A stretch of DNA of 64,000 nt, from contig CM065814.1 in assembly GCA_033398695.1 (NCBI GenBank), positions 102,612,501 to 102,676,500 of the forward strand, in the 5' to 3' direction. Shown in pieces: positions 45,720-58,630 of the stretch. The stretch comes from Orobanche coerulescens (lineage: Eukaryota > Streptophyta > Magnoliopsida > Lamiales > Orobanchaceae). Position 1 is the first letter of the stretch. Each line of letters starts with the position of its first letter. The notes under the pieces were generated by a model. That model did no database searches and was not told the DNA's origin. It saw only the letters and a program-made list of their open reading frames with translations. The position numbers and the translations under genes are program-made.

Positions 45720-46813
45720 GTAATATTCTTCAAACATCTTGGTTTCGATTTTGTGTTGAGATATGATGTTTTGGACGTTATAATCGTGTTGTATGAAGAG
45801 ATATATATGATTATGAGTTTGTATAAATATTCATTAGATTATTGAAAGATTATTCAAGAACACTTTGAATATTGAGTTGGATTTGGGGGTTTTCGATTAA
45901 TTGTTGTTGAAATCACGAATTTGGATATTCATATTGGATTATTGATCGTATTGAAGATGTTTTGTTGGTTTGAAACACTTCTTGGGGATTTGATGTTGGT
46001 ATAATTGAGGATTGATTGTAAACAATCGAAGATTGGTTACAACGTGTTTGATATAATGCCCCAATGAACTTGGTTTAGTCGTATCGACGTTTTGAGTTGG
46101 TTATAATCGTGTTTGATTCTTGTGTTGATCGTATTGTTGGTAATTGTGTTATTCAAGGTTGTTTGAGCGACCGACATATCATTATAGGACGTTTGTTCGT
46201 GGAAGGACATTCTTCACCGGTATTGTGTAAGTTAATTCTTACTCGGTTAAAAGGATATTCATTCCTTTTGTCGTTCATTCATAATTATAACTCATTCATC
46301 ATTGTATTAACCGTATTGAGACTTGTAATTGTCGAATAATCACTTCATTCATGACGAACGACGGTTCCAATCATTTCATTGAGCTATCAATCACTTCGCT
46401 ATTATTTTCATCTTGGTGACTCATTCTTGACTTTGTCGAATTATTATTCATTGATATTCATTATGGTCATTCTCGTTCATATGACCTTCTGGGTTCATAT
46501 TGCGTGGCCGGGTACGGATGTGTGGAATTTCTAGTCGAGCACGCGATGGCCATGTATTGGGTCACCGATACATTGGACTGTGCACACGGTAACGATTACC
46601 TCCGTGAGACTAATTAGGTACTAGGACGGGTGTGTCTGGTCATCCGTCTTGTACACTTACACAGAACATTACGGGCGTACTATGATGCTCCTCTTCAGCT
46701 TAATTCATAACTAAGGGTATTTCATAACTAAAGATATATCATGATTGTGTATATTCAACCCTTGAGAATTGTTGTTCTGTGTAACTGACCCCGTTAGGGG
46801 ATATTGTTTTCAG
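45720..46813 (+). other. Gy6 LTR: candidate two-intron leader
   Basis: First intron 45720-46157: donor TTCAAAG|GTAATA, acceptor TATTCAAG|GTTG. Exon 46158-46226 (69 nt). Second intron 46227-46813: donor TATTGT|GTAAGT, here GT rather than GC, branch-like CTGAC, acceptor TTTTCAG|GTCAC. The acceptor of the first intron is the least certain. Confidence 0.42.
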
Positions 46814-47173
46814 GTCACGGCAAGGCAAAGGCACGGGAAGAGCATGTTGACGGCGAGGAGTCCCAGTGATACTAGTAGGGAAGCCCAATCCTTTCAGTCA
46901 TTCTTGTTTTTCTTCATTTGTATTTCCGCTGCAAATTCCGTTTGGGATGTTTATTTATTCAACGTGGTGTATTTTATCTTCATATAAAATATACTAGTAT
47001 TCTGTATTGTCCTGGTGTATTGTAGTTAAGCTCCTCATCAGAGTATTTGGTAATATAATGTGGTTCGGTACTACAATTATATTATTCAATTCATTAATTT
47101 ACATTCGCGTGGTGGGTCCCAATTGGGGTTCCACGGCACTGTAATAGCCGCCTAGTTTGGGGTGTTACAGAGT

Positions 47174-47186
47174 TGGTATCGGAGAG
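47174..47186 (+). other. Gy6 primer-binding site
   Basis: TGGTATCGGAGAG, close to the initiator methionine tRNA complement with changes at the 3' side. The leader from here to 47665 has no other feature I recognise. Confidence 0.75.
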
Positions 47187-47665
47187 TGGTTTTGAATACT
47201 ACCTTCCGAGTCATGTCTCATTTGAAATCATCGTCATCGGACTAGTATCATTGGACTTTCGCGTCACGTGTGACCTGTGCAAATGCCGAGCCAATCAGAC
47301 CGAAAGAACTGTAAGACTTCTAACGCCATGGTATAATTTCTGGCAATAATCATTCATTCATAATTCATCAGTTAACAATCCTCAAACATCATTTTCATTT
47401 TGATCAGGACGATCATGTTAACTCATTAATCACTCAGTTCATTTCACAGTTCAGTTGTTGAACTTGAGGATCATATCTTTAATCTTGTTAACTTGTTCAA
47501 GATAATCATTTCAAGAATTTAATCAGATAATCATGTCACCTCAGTTAATCATTCATGTAATCACTGTGCTAGAGCGCATATGCTCATTTTCATTATTTCA
47601 TGACGTAATCATAATGTGATATTCATGCGAGAGATATAATCATCATGTGACTTTCCTACTTTAGT

Positions 47666-50600
47666 ATGGAGAGAGCAGGCAGAGGACGCGGAGGACGAGG
47701 CCGCGGTGCGGGCCGAATCCCGAGAGCTCGTGTGAATACACGTGCGAACGCGAGGAATAATGCTAACTCATCGAGCAGCGACACTGCCAATCATTCACCT
47801 GGACGTGATCATTCACTATCGGGGAGTCGTACCCGGGACACCGCTCAGTCAGAAGGTGTTCGGGTTGACCCACTCGCTTTTATGCAGGGCATGATGGCCC
47901 AGATGACTCAGATGGCACGCCTCATGGAGACGATGCAGAACTCAACAGCTCAGAATCAACAGGCTCCTCCTCCGCCACCTCAGAGGCAAGAGAGGAGTGT
48001 GGGCAGTATCATCGGCGACATCTCTCGCCAGAGGCCACCTACTTTTGAGGGCTCATCTGAGCCGGAGGATATTGTTCATTGACTCGAGCATTTCGAGAAG
48101 TTATTTGCTATGGTAGAGTGTCCCGAAGGACACAAAGTTTCAGTTGCGGCTTACTATCTGGGTAAGAGCGCTCATTCTTGGTGGTTGTCGTTGAAGCCCA
48201 CCGACGGATCATGTACTTGGGATCAATTCAAGACTCTCATGATGGAGAGGTATTATCCGGCCCCACTCAGAGAGGCCAAACTGTCAGAATTACTCACTCC
48301 CGACCCCTCAGCAGACGAAGATGTTCTCGCCATTGCCGAGAAATTTCAGGAACTTCTTCCGTTCGCCTCATCTATCATCCACTCCGAGGCGGATAAGATT
48401 AAGTATTTCATCAAGAGGCTGAAACCCCGTATGCGGATGCAATTACTTAATCATAATTGCACCACTCTGGCCGAATTCATTGAGAAGGCTCTTACTTACG
48501 AGCTTACTGCTAAGGAGATTGCTAAGCAGCAACCTTCATCTGCTAGCAAGAAGTCCAAGAATCGTAATCAGTCTAAAGGCAGTCAGACAACCTTCAAGAA
48601 GCCTCGTGCGGGCACTACTTTCTCTGAGCGACCCCCTGTGGCGCCCAGACCGGCGGAATCGTAGTCCCGAGCGGCCAGTTCGGCCATCACCTATTTCAAC
48701 TGTGGGAATCTTGGTCATGTCAGCACCAAGTGTCCGAGGCAGACTATCACGTGCCATAACTGTGGTATTGCTGGGCATAAGGCCCGTTTTTGCCGAAAGG
48801 ACTCCAAACCTACTCCGACGTCATCTCAGGCCCCGAAGCAGTCAGCTGTTCAAAATCAGGCCACTCAGTCTGCGTCGTTCAATACGATGGGAGCGAACAA
48901 AGGCGGAGCAAAGAGCTATCAGACAGGAGCGTCCGGTTCGGGGGCCGGCAAGCCCCGAATTTATGAGATGAAGAAGACCGATGATCCAGAGGCCCGGATG
49001 ATCTCAGGTACACTCGATATTCTATCTCAACCTGTGTGTACCCTTTTTGATACTGGTGCATCGCATTCATTCATTTCTGATTCATGTTTGAGTAGGCTAC
49101 GTCTGGGTAGTGCTACTAGTTGTGAGCCGTATGTCATTGGTTTACCTGATGGTAGACGAATTATCGGAAATCGTGAGATTCAGAATTGTCCGATTCAGCT
49201 TCATGGCCGTGTATGGCTAGCAGACCTAATTGTGGTAGATTTTCCGAGAGACGACGTCATCTTGGGTATTGATTGGATGGATCGTCACAATGCCATCATT
49301 AGTGTCCGTAAGCGTATGGTCACTATCATTTCAGACGATGGGGTCGCATGTGTTTTTCAGGGAGGTAATCCCGGCTGTTCTGGTAAGGTCATTAATTTGA
49401 TGAAAACTGTGAAATTACTCAGTCAGGGGTGTGTTGGTTATTGGTGTTATATGACCAACACCGAGAAATCACCAATAATGTTGACGGATATTCCGGTAGT
49501 GAGGGAATATGCTGATGTTTTTCCAGACGAGTTACCTGGTTTGCCTCCACAGAGAGATGTGGAATTCACGATTGAGTTGGAGCCCGGTACGTCCCCGTTA
49601 TCGAAGACACCGTACCGGATGGCCCCGAACGAAATGCAGGAATTGAAGAATCAACTTGAGGAGTTGTTCGAGAAAGGTTATATCCGACCAAGTGCGTCCC
49701 CGTGGGGAGCACCAGTGTTGTTTGTCAAGAAGAAGGATGGTTTGTTTCGCTTGTGTATTGATTATCGGGAGTTGAACAGGGTAACGATCAAGAATAAGTA
49801 TCCTTTACCCCGTATTGATGATCTCTTATATCAACTTCAGGGAGCTTTAGTATTTTCCAAGATCGACTTAAGATATGGATATCATCAGTTGTGAATTCGA
49901 GAGTCAGATATCGCAAGGACATCGTTTCGTACACGATATGGTCATTATGAGTTCGTGGTAATGCCGTTTGGGTTAACCAATGCGCCTGCGGTATTCATGG
50001 AGTTAATGAATCGGGTTTTCATCGACTTTTTGGATCAGTTTGTGGTTGTCTTCATTGATGACATTTTGATTTATTCTCGTGACCGAGAGGAGCACGAGGT
50101 TCACCTTCATCAGGTTCTCGACGTGTTGAGACGAGAGCAACTTTATGGAAAGTTTTCCAAATGTGAGTTCTGGATGTCCGAAGCGACGTTTCTCGGGCAT
50201 GTAATTTCATCAGACGGAGTGCGTGTGGATCCTCAGAAGATGGAGGCTATCCAAGATTGGTTACCTACGAAGAATGTTAAGGAAATCCGAAGCTTTCTCG
50301 GATTAGCCGGTTATTATCGGCGGTTTTTGGAAGGATTTTCTAAAATCGCCCAACCACTAACGAACCTTTTGCAAAAGGATAAGAAATACACGTGGTCCGA
50401 CGCGTGTCAGCAGAGTTTTGAGGAACTCAAGAGCCGGTTAATTTCAGCACCTGTCCTTTCTTTGCCACAAGGGACGGAGGGATTCGTGGTTTATAGTGAC
50501 GCGTCCGGACACGGTCTCGGATGTGTATTAATGCAGAATGGGAAGGTTATTGCCTATGCTTCACGGCAATTGAGACCTTACGAGGTTAATTATCCGACCC

Positions 50601-52393
50601 ACGACCTGGAGCTAGTAGCCGTGGTTTTCGCGTTGAAAATTTGGCGTCATTACCTTTATGGCGTCACCTGTCAGATATTCACCAATCACAAGAGTTTGAA
50701 GTATATATTTACTCAGAAGGAGTTAAATATGCGACAGAGGCGGTGGTTGGAACTAATCAAAGATTATGATATCGAGATCCTGTACCACTCGGGTAAGGCA
50801 AACGTGGTTGCCGATGCCTTGAGTCGTAAGTCCGTTCAGGAGCAAATGCTTGCTTGTTTAACAGTTCAGAAGGAGCTTCAACAGGAATTCCTTAGACCCG
50901 AGATCGAGGTCTGGCTTCAGCGAGTACAAGGGCAACTTTGCATGTTAGAAATTTCATCACCACTTGAGGAGGCAATCAGAGGGAATCAGGGTTCAGACCC
51001 ATCATTGTTACGCATCCGTGAGGATGTGGCTCAGGGGAAAGCCCCTGGATTTGTGGTCCACGAGGATGGACTTTTGCGATTTAAGAATCGGTTATGCGTA
51101 CCGGCGGATGACGAGTTGAAAAACTCGATTTTGAGAGAAGCTCATGCTACCCCTTATTCTGTTCATCCGGGGTCTAGCAAGATGTACAGGGACTTGAAAC
51201 AAAATTACTGGTGGAGTAATATGAAGCGAGAAGTTGCGGAATTTGTTTCAGGATGTTTAACCTGTCAGCAAGTCAAGATAGAACATCAGCGACCGGCAGG
51301 TATGCTGAAACCGCTCCCTATTCTAGAGTGGAAGTGGGAAGATATTTCTATGGACTTCATCACGAGTTTTCCGACGAGTCGTCGTGGCATGAATACAATC
51401 TGGGTGATTGTGGACCGCTTAACTAAATCAGCTCATTTCCTTGAGATTAAGGATATGTGGGGTCCCGAGAGACTTGCCAAGTTGTTCATCAAAGAGATAG
51501 TTAGACTGCACGGTACTCCTAAGAGTATTGTTTCCGATCGCGACGGACGATTCGTGTCACATTTTTGGAAATCAGTTCATTGTGCTACGATAACTCAACT
51601 TAATCTCAGTACCGCTTTTCATCCTCAGTCCGACGGACAATCAGAGAGGACTATTCCGACATTGGAGGACATGTTGAGGGCATGCGTCCTCGATTGGAAA
51701 GACGATTGGGAAGCCCAACTACCGTTGATTGAGTTCACGTACAATAATAGTTGGCATGCTTCGATTAAGATGGCACCTTACGAGGCATTGTATGGTCGTT
51801 ATTGTCGATCTCCTTTGTGTTGGGATGACTTATCAGAATCAATCGGCACCGAGCCTGATACGCTTATAGCCGCCCGTGAGAAGGTAGCTTTGATCAGGAG
51901 TCGATTGTTGACCGCTCAGAGTCGACAGAAATCATATGCAGATAATCGTCGTCGACCACTAGAGTTCGAGACAGGTGACCATGTGCTGGTCAAGGTATCC
52001 CCGAGTCAAGGTATTTTCCGTTTCGGAAAACGAGGGAAGTTGAGTCCGAGATTCATTAGACCGTTTGAGATTTTGGATCGAGTAGGCGAGTTAGCTTATC
52101 GATTGGCTTTACCTCCGGCATTGAGCCGAATTCATAATGTGTTTCACGTCTCTCAGTTGCGGAAGTATGTTTCCGACCCGATCCACATACTCCAGTTCGA
52201 TGAAATCGAGATCACGGATGATCATTCATATGAGGAGCATCCTATACGAGTTTTAGAGCGGCGAATCAAACAGTTGAGGAACAAGACGATTCCTTTGGTC
52301 AAGATTCAGTGGTCTAGACACGGAGTCGAAGAGGCTACTTGGGAAACCGAGGATGGTATGCGGGAGAATTATCCCGAGTTGTTTGACCCTTAG
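47666..52393 (+). pseudogene. gag-pol: Gy6 gag-pol, one frame with three stops
   Basis: ATG at 47666 opens MERAGRGRGGRGRGAGR. Order by residue of the 1575-codon frame: gag domain 110-280; two CCHC knuckles ([12 protein letters not shown], with its first Cys reading F, and [14 protein letters not shown]) 344-375; protease FDTGASHSF 461; RT 650-860 with FIDDILIYS near 796; RNase [12 protein letters not shown] near 942; integrase zinc region 1158-1205 and core from 1225; chromodomain-like end [16 protein letters not shown] near 1550. Stops: TGA 48080-48082, TAG 48662-48664, TGA 49892-49894. No frameshift. The gag, pol and chromodomain thus lie in one open frame without a ribosomal shift. Confidence 0.93.
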
Positions 52394-52410
52394 TTTCGAG
52401 TACGAAACTC

Positions 52411-52428
52411 TTTTTAAGGGGGGGAGTA
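52411..52428 (+). other. Gy6 polypurine tract
   Basis: TTTTTAAGGGGGGGAGTA directly before the 3' LTR start, after the inverted repeat GTTTCGAGTACGAAAC. Confidence 0.88.
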
Positions 52429-52767
52429 TGTAATACCCGGTTGTAATTCATTCATTATCATTCAGTAATTATCAGTCTGTAATTGTCACTCAGTAATTTT
52501 CACTCATTAATAATCACTCATCATTCATGATTCATTCATTTATGTTCATTGTTGGCTTATTGTAACCGTGTATCAGTTACCGATCGTCATTTCATCTCCG
52601 TTTGAGTGTCGAGATGAGAGTATTATTATTATTATTATTATCATCGTGATTGGTAGTCTTGTGTTGGAAGTATCATCTTTGGCATGTGTTGGACTTGTTT
52701 ACTTTCACATACGTATGGTATGTCAGATCATTCATCGACCGTAGCGAGAAATCGGAGTTGTCGGATT
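52429..52767 (+). repeat. Gy6 3' LTR stub (first 339 bp)
   Basis: Matches the start of the 5' LTR up to GTTGTCGGATT, then switches to Gy7 integrase on the opposite strand. The last shared bases overlap those expected on the Gy7 side by a few letters (CGGA), so the junction has microhomology. Confidence 0.93.
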
Positions 52768-55512
52768 GGACTATCTCTGCAATAAACACTCGTGCCAACT
52801 TCTCTGGTCCCCAAGTGTCCTTAATGCCCAGAAAATGAGCCGATTTGGTTAGATGGTCAACTATCACCCAAATAATATTCATTCCTGTTCTGGTCTTCGG
52901 CATATTAGTGATAAAGTCCATCGATATATCTTCCCACTTCCATTTAGGAATCGGGAGCAGCTTCAGCATTCCGGCAGGTCGTTGATGCTCAATCTTAACC
53001 TGCTGACAAATCAAACATTTCGATACATAATCCGCTACATCTTTCTTCATGTTGCCCCACCAAAAATTCTGCTTCAGATCCTTATACATCTTACTGGTGC
53101 CCGGGTGGATAGAATAGGGCGTACTATGAGCTTCCTTCAGAATTGTCTGCTTTAAAAAATCGACATCGGGAACACAAAGTCGGCTCTGAAATCTCAAAAC
53201 TCCATCATCATGAATTACGAATCCTGGGGCCTTTCACTTACTTCATCACGTAACCAAATCATCATAGGATCATCTAATTACTTAGATTTGATTTCTTCGG
53301 TTAATGATGAAGTTAGTTCCATCACACACAGCTGTCCTTGGACTCTTTGCAACCATATTTCAATTCCTTTGCAAATCAATTCTCGTTGAATGCTGATCTG
53401 GGGGGTGAGATTCTCCAGCATTCGAATAGAAACAGGCTTGCGGCTCAGTGCATCGGCCACTACATTTGCTTTGCCTGGATGATAAAGAATCTCCAAGTCA
53501 TAGTCCTTAATCAATTCCAGCCATCTCCTCTGCCGCATGTTTAACTCTTTCTGACTGAAAATGTATTTGAAACTCTTATGATCCGTGAAGATATGATAGT
53601 GAGTCCCATACAAATAATATCTCCAAATTTTCAAGGCGAAAACAACATCTGCCAACTCCAAATCATGCGTTCGATAATTTAATTCATAGGGCTTCAACTG
53701 TCGTGATGCATAGGCGATCACCTTCTCATTATGCATCAGTACACACTAGAGACCTTGGTTTGAAGCGTCACTATAAACTATGAATCCTCCAGTTCCCTGT
53801 GGTAGTGCTAAAATTGGTGCCGTTGTCAATCTCTTCTTCAATTCATCAAAACTGGTCTGGCACATCTCGTTCCACTCAAACTTTTGGGTTTTCTACAGTA
53901 ATCGAGTAAGTGGGCGGGTAATTTTGGAAAACCCTTCCACAAACCGACGATAGTACCCAGCAAGTCCTAGGAAACTTCTAACTTCCGTCATGTTTCTAGG
54001 AGGTTTCCAATCCATAATTGCTTCAACTTTCTGGGGATCTACCCGGACTCCTTCCGCTGATACCACATGACCGAGGAACATCACTTCCTTTAGTCAGAAT
54101 TCACACTTAGAGAGTTTGGCATACAATTGTTCACTCCTCAAGAGGTCCAATACGATCTGTAAATGTTGCGCGTGTTCCTCCTAGCTCTTGGAATAAACCA
54201 GAATGTCATCAATAAACACCACTACAAATTTGTCCAAATACTCTATGAACACTCGATTTATCAACTGCATGAATACGGCAGGTGCATTAGTGAGACCAAA
54301 CGGCATCACTACAAACTCATAGTGTCCGTAGCGAGTTCTGAATGCTGACTTCGGAACATCGGACTCCTTAATCCTCAACTGATGATATCCCGATCTTAGA
54401 TCGATCTTAGAAATTATTGATGCTCCTTGTAACTGGTCAAACAAATCATCAATTCGTGGCAACCGATACTTGTTTTTGATCGTCATCTTGTTCATCTCTC
54501 GATTGTCAATACACAATCGAAGTGATCCATCTTTCTTCCAGACAAAAAGAACTGGTGCACCCCAGGGCGAAACGCTTGGCTGAATATAGCCTTTGTCCAG
54601 TAACTCTTTCAGTTGCTTCTTCAATTCCTACATCTCAGTAGGTGCCATACGATACAGCACCTTAGAAATCGGTGTAGCTCCTGGTTCCAGCTCAATGGTG
54701 AATTCTACATCTCGTCGTGGAGGTTGTCCAGGTAATTCATCAGGAAACACATCCGGGAATTCGTTCACCACAGGAATGGATGAAAGTTCTACTTTTTCGT
54801 CTTCCTTCTTCATAGCGTAACACCAGTATCCAGTACATCCCTGTTTTAGCAGTTTGGCAACTTTCATTGCTTTGATCATCTTTCCTGAGCTTCCTGGTCT
54901 CCATCCCTCAAACAATATTTCGGAACCATCTTCAAACATCATCGAGATATTCCTCTTCCGGTAGTTTACAATAGCATCATATCGATTAAGCCAATCATCT
55001 CCGAGAATCAGGTTGTCTCCTTGCATTTCTATCACAATCAAATTTGAGGGCCACTCCCTGCCTCCAATTGATACAGGAAAATCTCTAGTTTCTAAGTTCC
55101 CCACAATTCTCTCTCCACTCAGTAAACCTACAACATAAGGCTCACAATTATGAAAACCAGAAATGTTCAAACGATTAACATAAGACAACGATATAAACGA
55201 ATGCATAGCCCTTGTATCGAATAAAACGCTAACTGGTTGTGTAAGGATCTGAACGGTACCTGATGCGACAGCATCATCCTGATCGTCCGCCCTCCTCATC
55301 TCATACAGGCGTGGAGAAACGGATCCGGCACTCGATGCTCCCTTTCGGTCGAACTGTCCTCTGCCTCGTCCTCGACCAAAACTCTGGGGTAGCTGGACAC
55401 TCTGCTGCGTCTGCTGAACACTTGCTTCTTTATGAGCCAGCTGCGAAGTACGAGCTCCATTAACTTCGTGGCATCCTTGCATAACATTGCACGATGCCCT
55501 TCCTCTCCTCAA
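52768..55512 (-). pseudogene. pol: Gy7 pol pseudogene, cut in integrase
   Basis: On the minus strand from 55512: linker rich in QS and RGRGRG, protease with FDTRAMHSF where DTGA is normal (near 55220), RT (FIDDILVYS near 54200), RNase H ([10 protein letters not shown] near 53780), integrase zinc region and core start ([10 protein letters not shown] near 52940). Stops near 54627, 54183, 54093, 53896, 53747 and 53278 and disorder near 53240-53200 break it. The frame ends at the junction after the core's first third. Confidence 0.9.
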
Positions 55513-56543
55513 TCATAACATGTTACTGGGGAACAGAAACAATCACGCCAAAGGTGTCCTGGGCGACCACAATTAAAATAGCTTTTGACCACATCTGTCA
55601 GTGTTGATGCCGCTCTGAAGTTCTTTCCACTCTTGGATGGATGCAGAGGTTTCTTGAATGAATGATAGTATGACTGGGCTTTGCGGGGCCTACTGCTCTT
55701 GTGCTCCGTGATATTACCAGACACTTTCTGTTTCTTGGATTCTGAGAATTTTTCCATCGCTGCTTCTTTAATCTCATATGCCAACGCTTTATCCTGATAC
55801 TAACGGAGAGTGGTGCATTAAAAACCAGACATGTACCTCTGTTTCTCTGGTTCCATTCTCATATCAAAGTGGATCATCATTTCTGCATCTGTCCTGACCA
55901 GGTGTCAAACAAATGCCAGCTGCTGGTTAAACGTCTTAATCGTCTGAGATACTGGCACATCTGAAGGCTGCGCGGAGAAAAACTCTCGAACCTTGGATTC
56001 CCTCACTGGACGAGGGAAGTACTGAGCTTCCATCATCAATTTAAATTCTCCCTAGTCGGCATCGTGATCTATTGGTCGGATGGCTTCCCACTACTTGGAC
56101 GCTTCCCCTGTCAGAAATTACTGGGCTATGGGAACTCTACGATCATCTGGGCAGTTAATCCCTGCGAATACTTTCTCCAACTCCCTAAGCCAGTGATCCC
56201 ACGTCGGCGTCTCCGAGAAACCGTCAAACTTTGGCGGATGCATTTTCGCCACCTCCTGGAGCCATCGGTATCCTCGATTTCCCAAGTCTGGGATGCCTTG
56301 CTGTCTCTCTCCTTGTTGCAATCCTACTGCCACTTGCATTTGGTCCACAACCTGAGCAAACTGAGTCATATGGTTGACCACCTGACGAAGGATGTCGGGA
56401 ACAGTAGGTTCTGGTTCATTGTTAATAGATTCTTGTGGCTCGCCTGAGCTGTGGCTAGCCTGATTTGAAGGTGAAGCTTCTCTCTTAGCATTCCTTCGTC
56501 TGCGTCCGCGACCGCAACCATGTCCACGTCCTCCTCTCAACAT
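55513..56543 (-). pseudogene. gag: Gy7 gag pseudogene
   Basis: I chose the minus-strand ATG at 56543 because MLRGGRGHGCGRGRRRR matches the RG-rich starts of the other gags. The gag domain lies at about 56310-55800. Stops occur at 56120-56118, near 56091, near 56056 and further on. One knuckle (YFNCGRPGHLWRDC) has a changed first cysteine near 55590. Confidence 0.88.
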
Positions 56544-56759
56544 ACTGTAAGCATAAATACTCCATATATGGGTAACAATATCATTCTGACGTTCAAGCAT
56601 AAAGAGGTATCACATGTAAAGGACGAGATAGAGTTTAGGAACTTACAACCACCGCTCGCACGAAGACGTAGGCAATACAGTGATGTTATTCACGGCCGGT
56701 TACCTCAAAAGACATATACGACCCCTATTTTAACCCAACGGCCAAGATATCCGTAATCT

Positions 56760-56772
56760 TAGCTCTGATACC
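56760..56772 (-). other. Gy7 primer-binding site
   Basis: Minus-strand TGGTATCAGAGCT, six bases from the LTR end. Confidence 0.88.
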
Positions 56773-57107
56773 ATATTATGTAACACCCCCGATATATTCA
56801 GGAATACTACAGCGCCGTAAATCTTTTACGTAAGAATTTACAAGACTGATGAGATGAAAAGACAATAACAAATACCAACAAATGAAAGTAACTGAAATGA
56901 AATACAATGGTTCTGAACCAGTACTGAAAGATACAAACATCCAGCGAAGAACATTAATATATAGCCAAATCCAACATAACAAAAGACAACGTACTCGAGT
57001 ACTTATTTAAATCACACAAACATCTAACAATTAAACCCGGCCGGAATATCACTCTGTACCCTCATCGTCATGCAACTCCAGTGGTTGTTTTCCCGCTCTC
57101 CTGGATC

Positions 57108-58400
57108 CTGAACATAAAACAAATGTTCACCCCCGAAGGGGTTAGCACAATGATGCTAGTACAAGTACGATAATTATGCAACAATGATTTATTCAACAAT
57201 AATCATGACAAGTTTCTCCAACGAGAAATAATAGCAACACATAACATATTACGACAATATCAACATACTGATGGTATTCCAACGATCCAGCGCACACAGC
57301 TCTAGATTCCCATGATGATCCCGTCGGACCAACGCATGGTGGAATTACCTGTCCAACGATCCAGTGCATACAACTATAGATTCCCATGATGATCCCGTCA
57401 GACCAACGCATGGTGGACCATTAATCACAACACATATGCACATTACAACAAATAGATAACCAACATAATACGAACAACTATAATTAGGGTACTTGCCTCG
57501 AATTGATGACAAGGATAAAACTTCGACGAATATCAATACACTCGAAGATCGCCCCTTCGATTAATCACGTTGCAAAGCTCGAACCTTAAACATAAGAAAT
57601 AATATAGAGTTCATCTCACGTCGAATAACTAACCTACGAACATCTAACAATCCAAACTACGGCCGAAAGTTTAACATTACAAACCCTGCCTGATCTGCAT
57701 AACATACGTTACGTACCCAACGTAGCGTACGTTAAGCCTGCTCATTAGCATACGTAAGCTACGAAGCCTACCGCACGTTAAGCATGCATTTGACAGTTTC
57801 TTCTCTGATCAGATGACTGTCTTGACTGATGGCATAATGTACGTAATGCATAATGCTTAACGTATGTTATACTCACACATACATTTACTCATGCAAACCT
57901 GAATGATCCAATGATGTTCAATATCTTCCAAATTCAAGGATAAGCATATCATCATGATGTTATACTCCAATCTTGATTACAAATTCTCTTACGTAGTTCG
58001 AGTAATCTAAGGTTGATACACTTGTTACCAATATCATCAATACATTCACATTTCATCATGAAGATTAATTAACCAACCCAACTTATAAGAAATGTTACGA
58101 CCTTCGATGATTCCTCTTTCCTAAGTCCGTTTAGAAAAGTGATATCCATACCAAGTCTACTATCATTATGGAATCTCCATTCAATACGGATTATCAATCT
58201 CATAACACTACTCTTATTGTTTGTCGTAACAAGATTCCATCTATAATGTTCTCAATAATGGTAACTTAAGCATAATCATCCCAACTTACTAAACATGATG
58301 TTTGGTTGAATAAATCATCTATAGAACCTAATATTCTCGGTAGTATGATCATAACATCCTTAAGAACACGAATCCAAGGTTGGAGATAGAATTAACATAC
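57108..58400 (-). other. Gy7 LTR: candidate two-intron leader
   Basis: Minus strand: first intron 58400-57585 (donor CTTAAG|GTATGTT, acceptor TGTTTAAG|GTTCGAG), exon 57584-57497 (88 nt), second intron 57496-57108 (GC donor TTCGAG|GCAAGTA, branch-like GTGCTAACCCC, acceptor TATGTTCAG|GATCC). This matches Gy1 almost base for base at the signals. Confidence 0.52.
57279..57418 (-). repeat. Gy7 LTR tandem repeat, two 73-bp units
   Basis: CCAACGATCCAG at 57279 and 57352, each running to CCAACGCATGGTGGA. Counterpart of the Gy1 pair. Confidence 0.85.
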
Positions 58401-58630
58401 CTTAAGATGAAGAAAACACCGAGACAATAGGAAGAGTCCAACTCCAGTTGCTTGTGTGCCAATCCAAGATGTTTCTCAACTTCAATGATCAAGTATAAGT
58501 GATATCCAATCTCCAATGACCAAGTATAGATGGTCTATGGGTGTTTTAGGTGGCTGGGAACTCTCTGGAAATGAAGGGAGGTGAAAGACAAGTGAAGGGA
58601 ACGAAATGAAATGAAATGGGGTGCTGTCCC

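Larger units (their letters stand above)
44520..47169 (+). repeat. Gy6 5' LTR (2650 bp)
   Basis: TGTAATACCCGG to GGGGTGTTACA. In order: ATTCATT-rich start, palindrome array 44889-45512, TATA 45524-45530, first donor 45719/45720, proposed exon, second donor 46226/46227, branch-like CTGACCCCGTTAGGGG, acceptor 46813, terminal GGTGGGTCCC near 47110. Confidence 0.93.
44520..52767 (+). mobile_element. Gy6: Ty3/gypsy chromovirus-like element, 3' LTR truncated
   Basis: 5' LTR 44520-47169, primer site, gag-pol in a single frame 47666-52393, purine tract, 3' LTR stub 52429-52767. It inserted into Co3 integrase (TCTGC precedes it). Comparing 338 bases of both LTRs I count about nine substitutions and two repeat-length changes. 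The element ends abruptly inside its 3' LTR at a junction with Gy7, so the right target copy and the rest of Co3 are lost. Confidence 0.93.
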
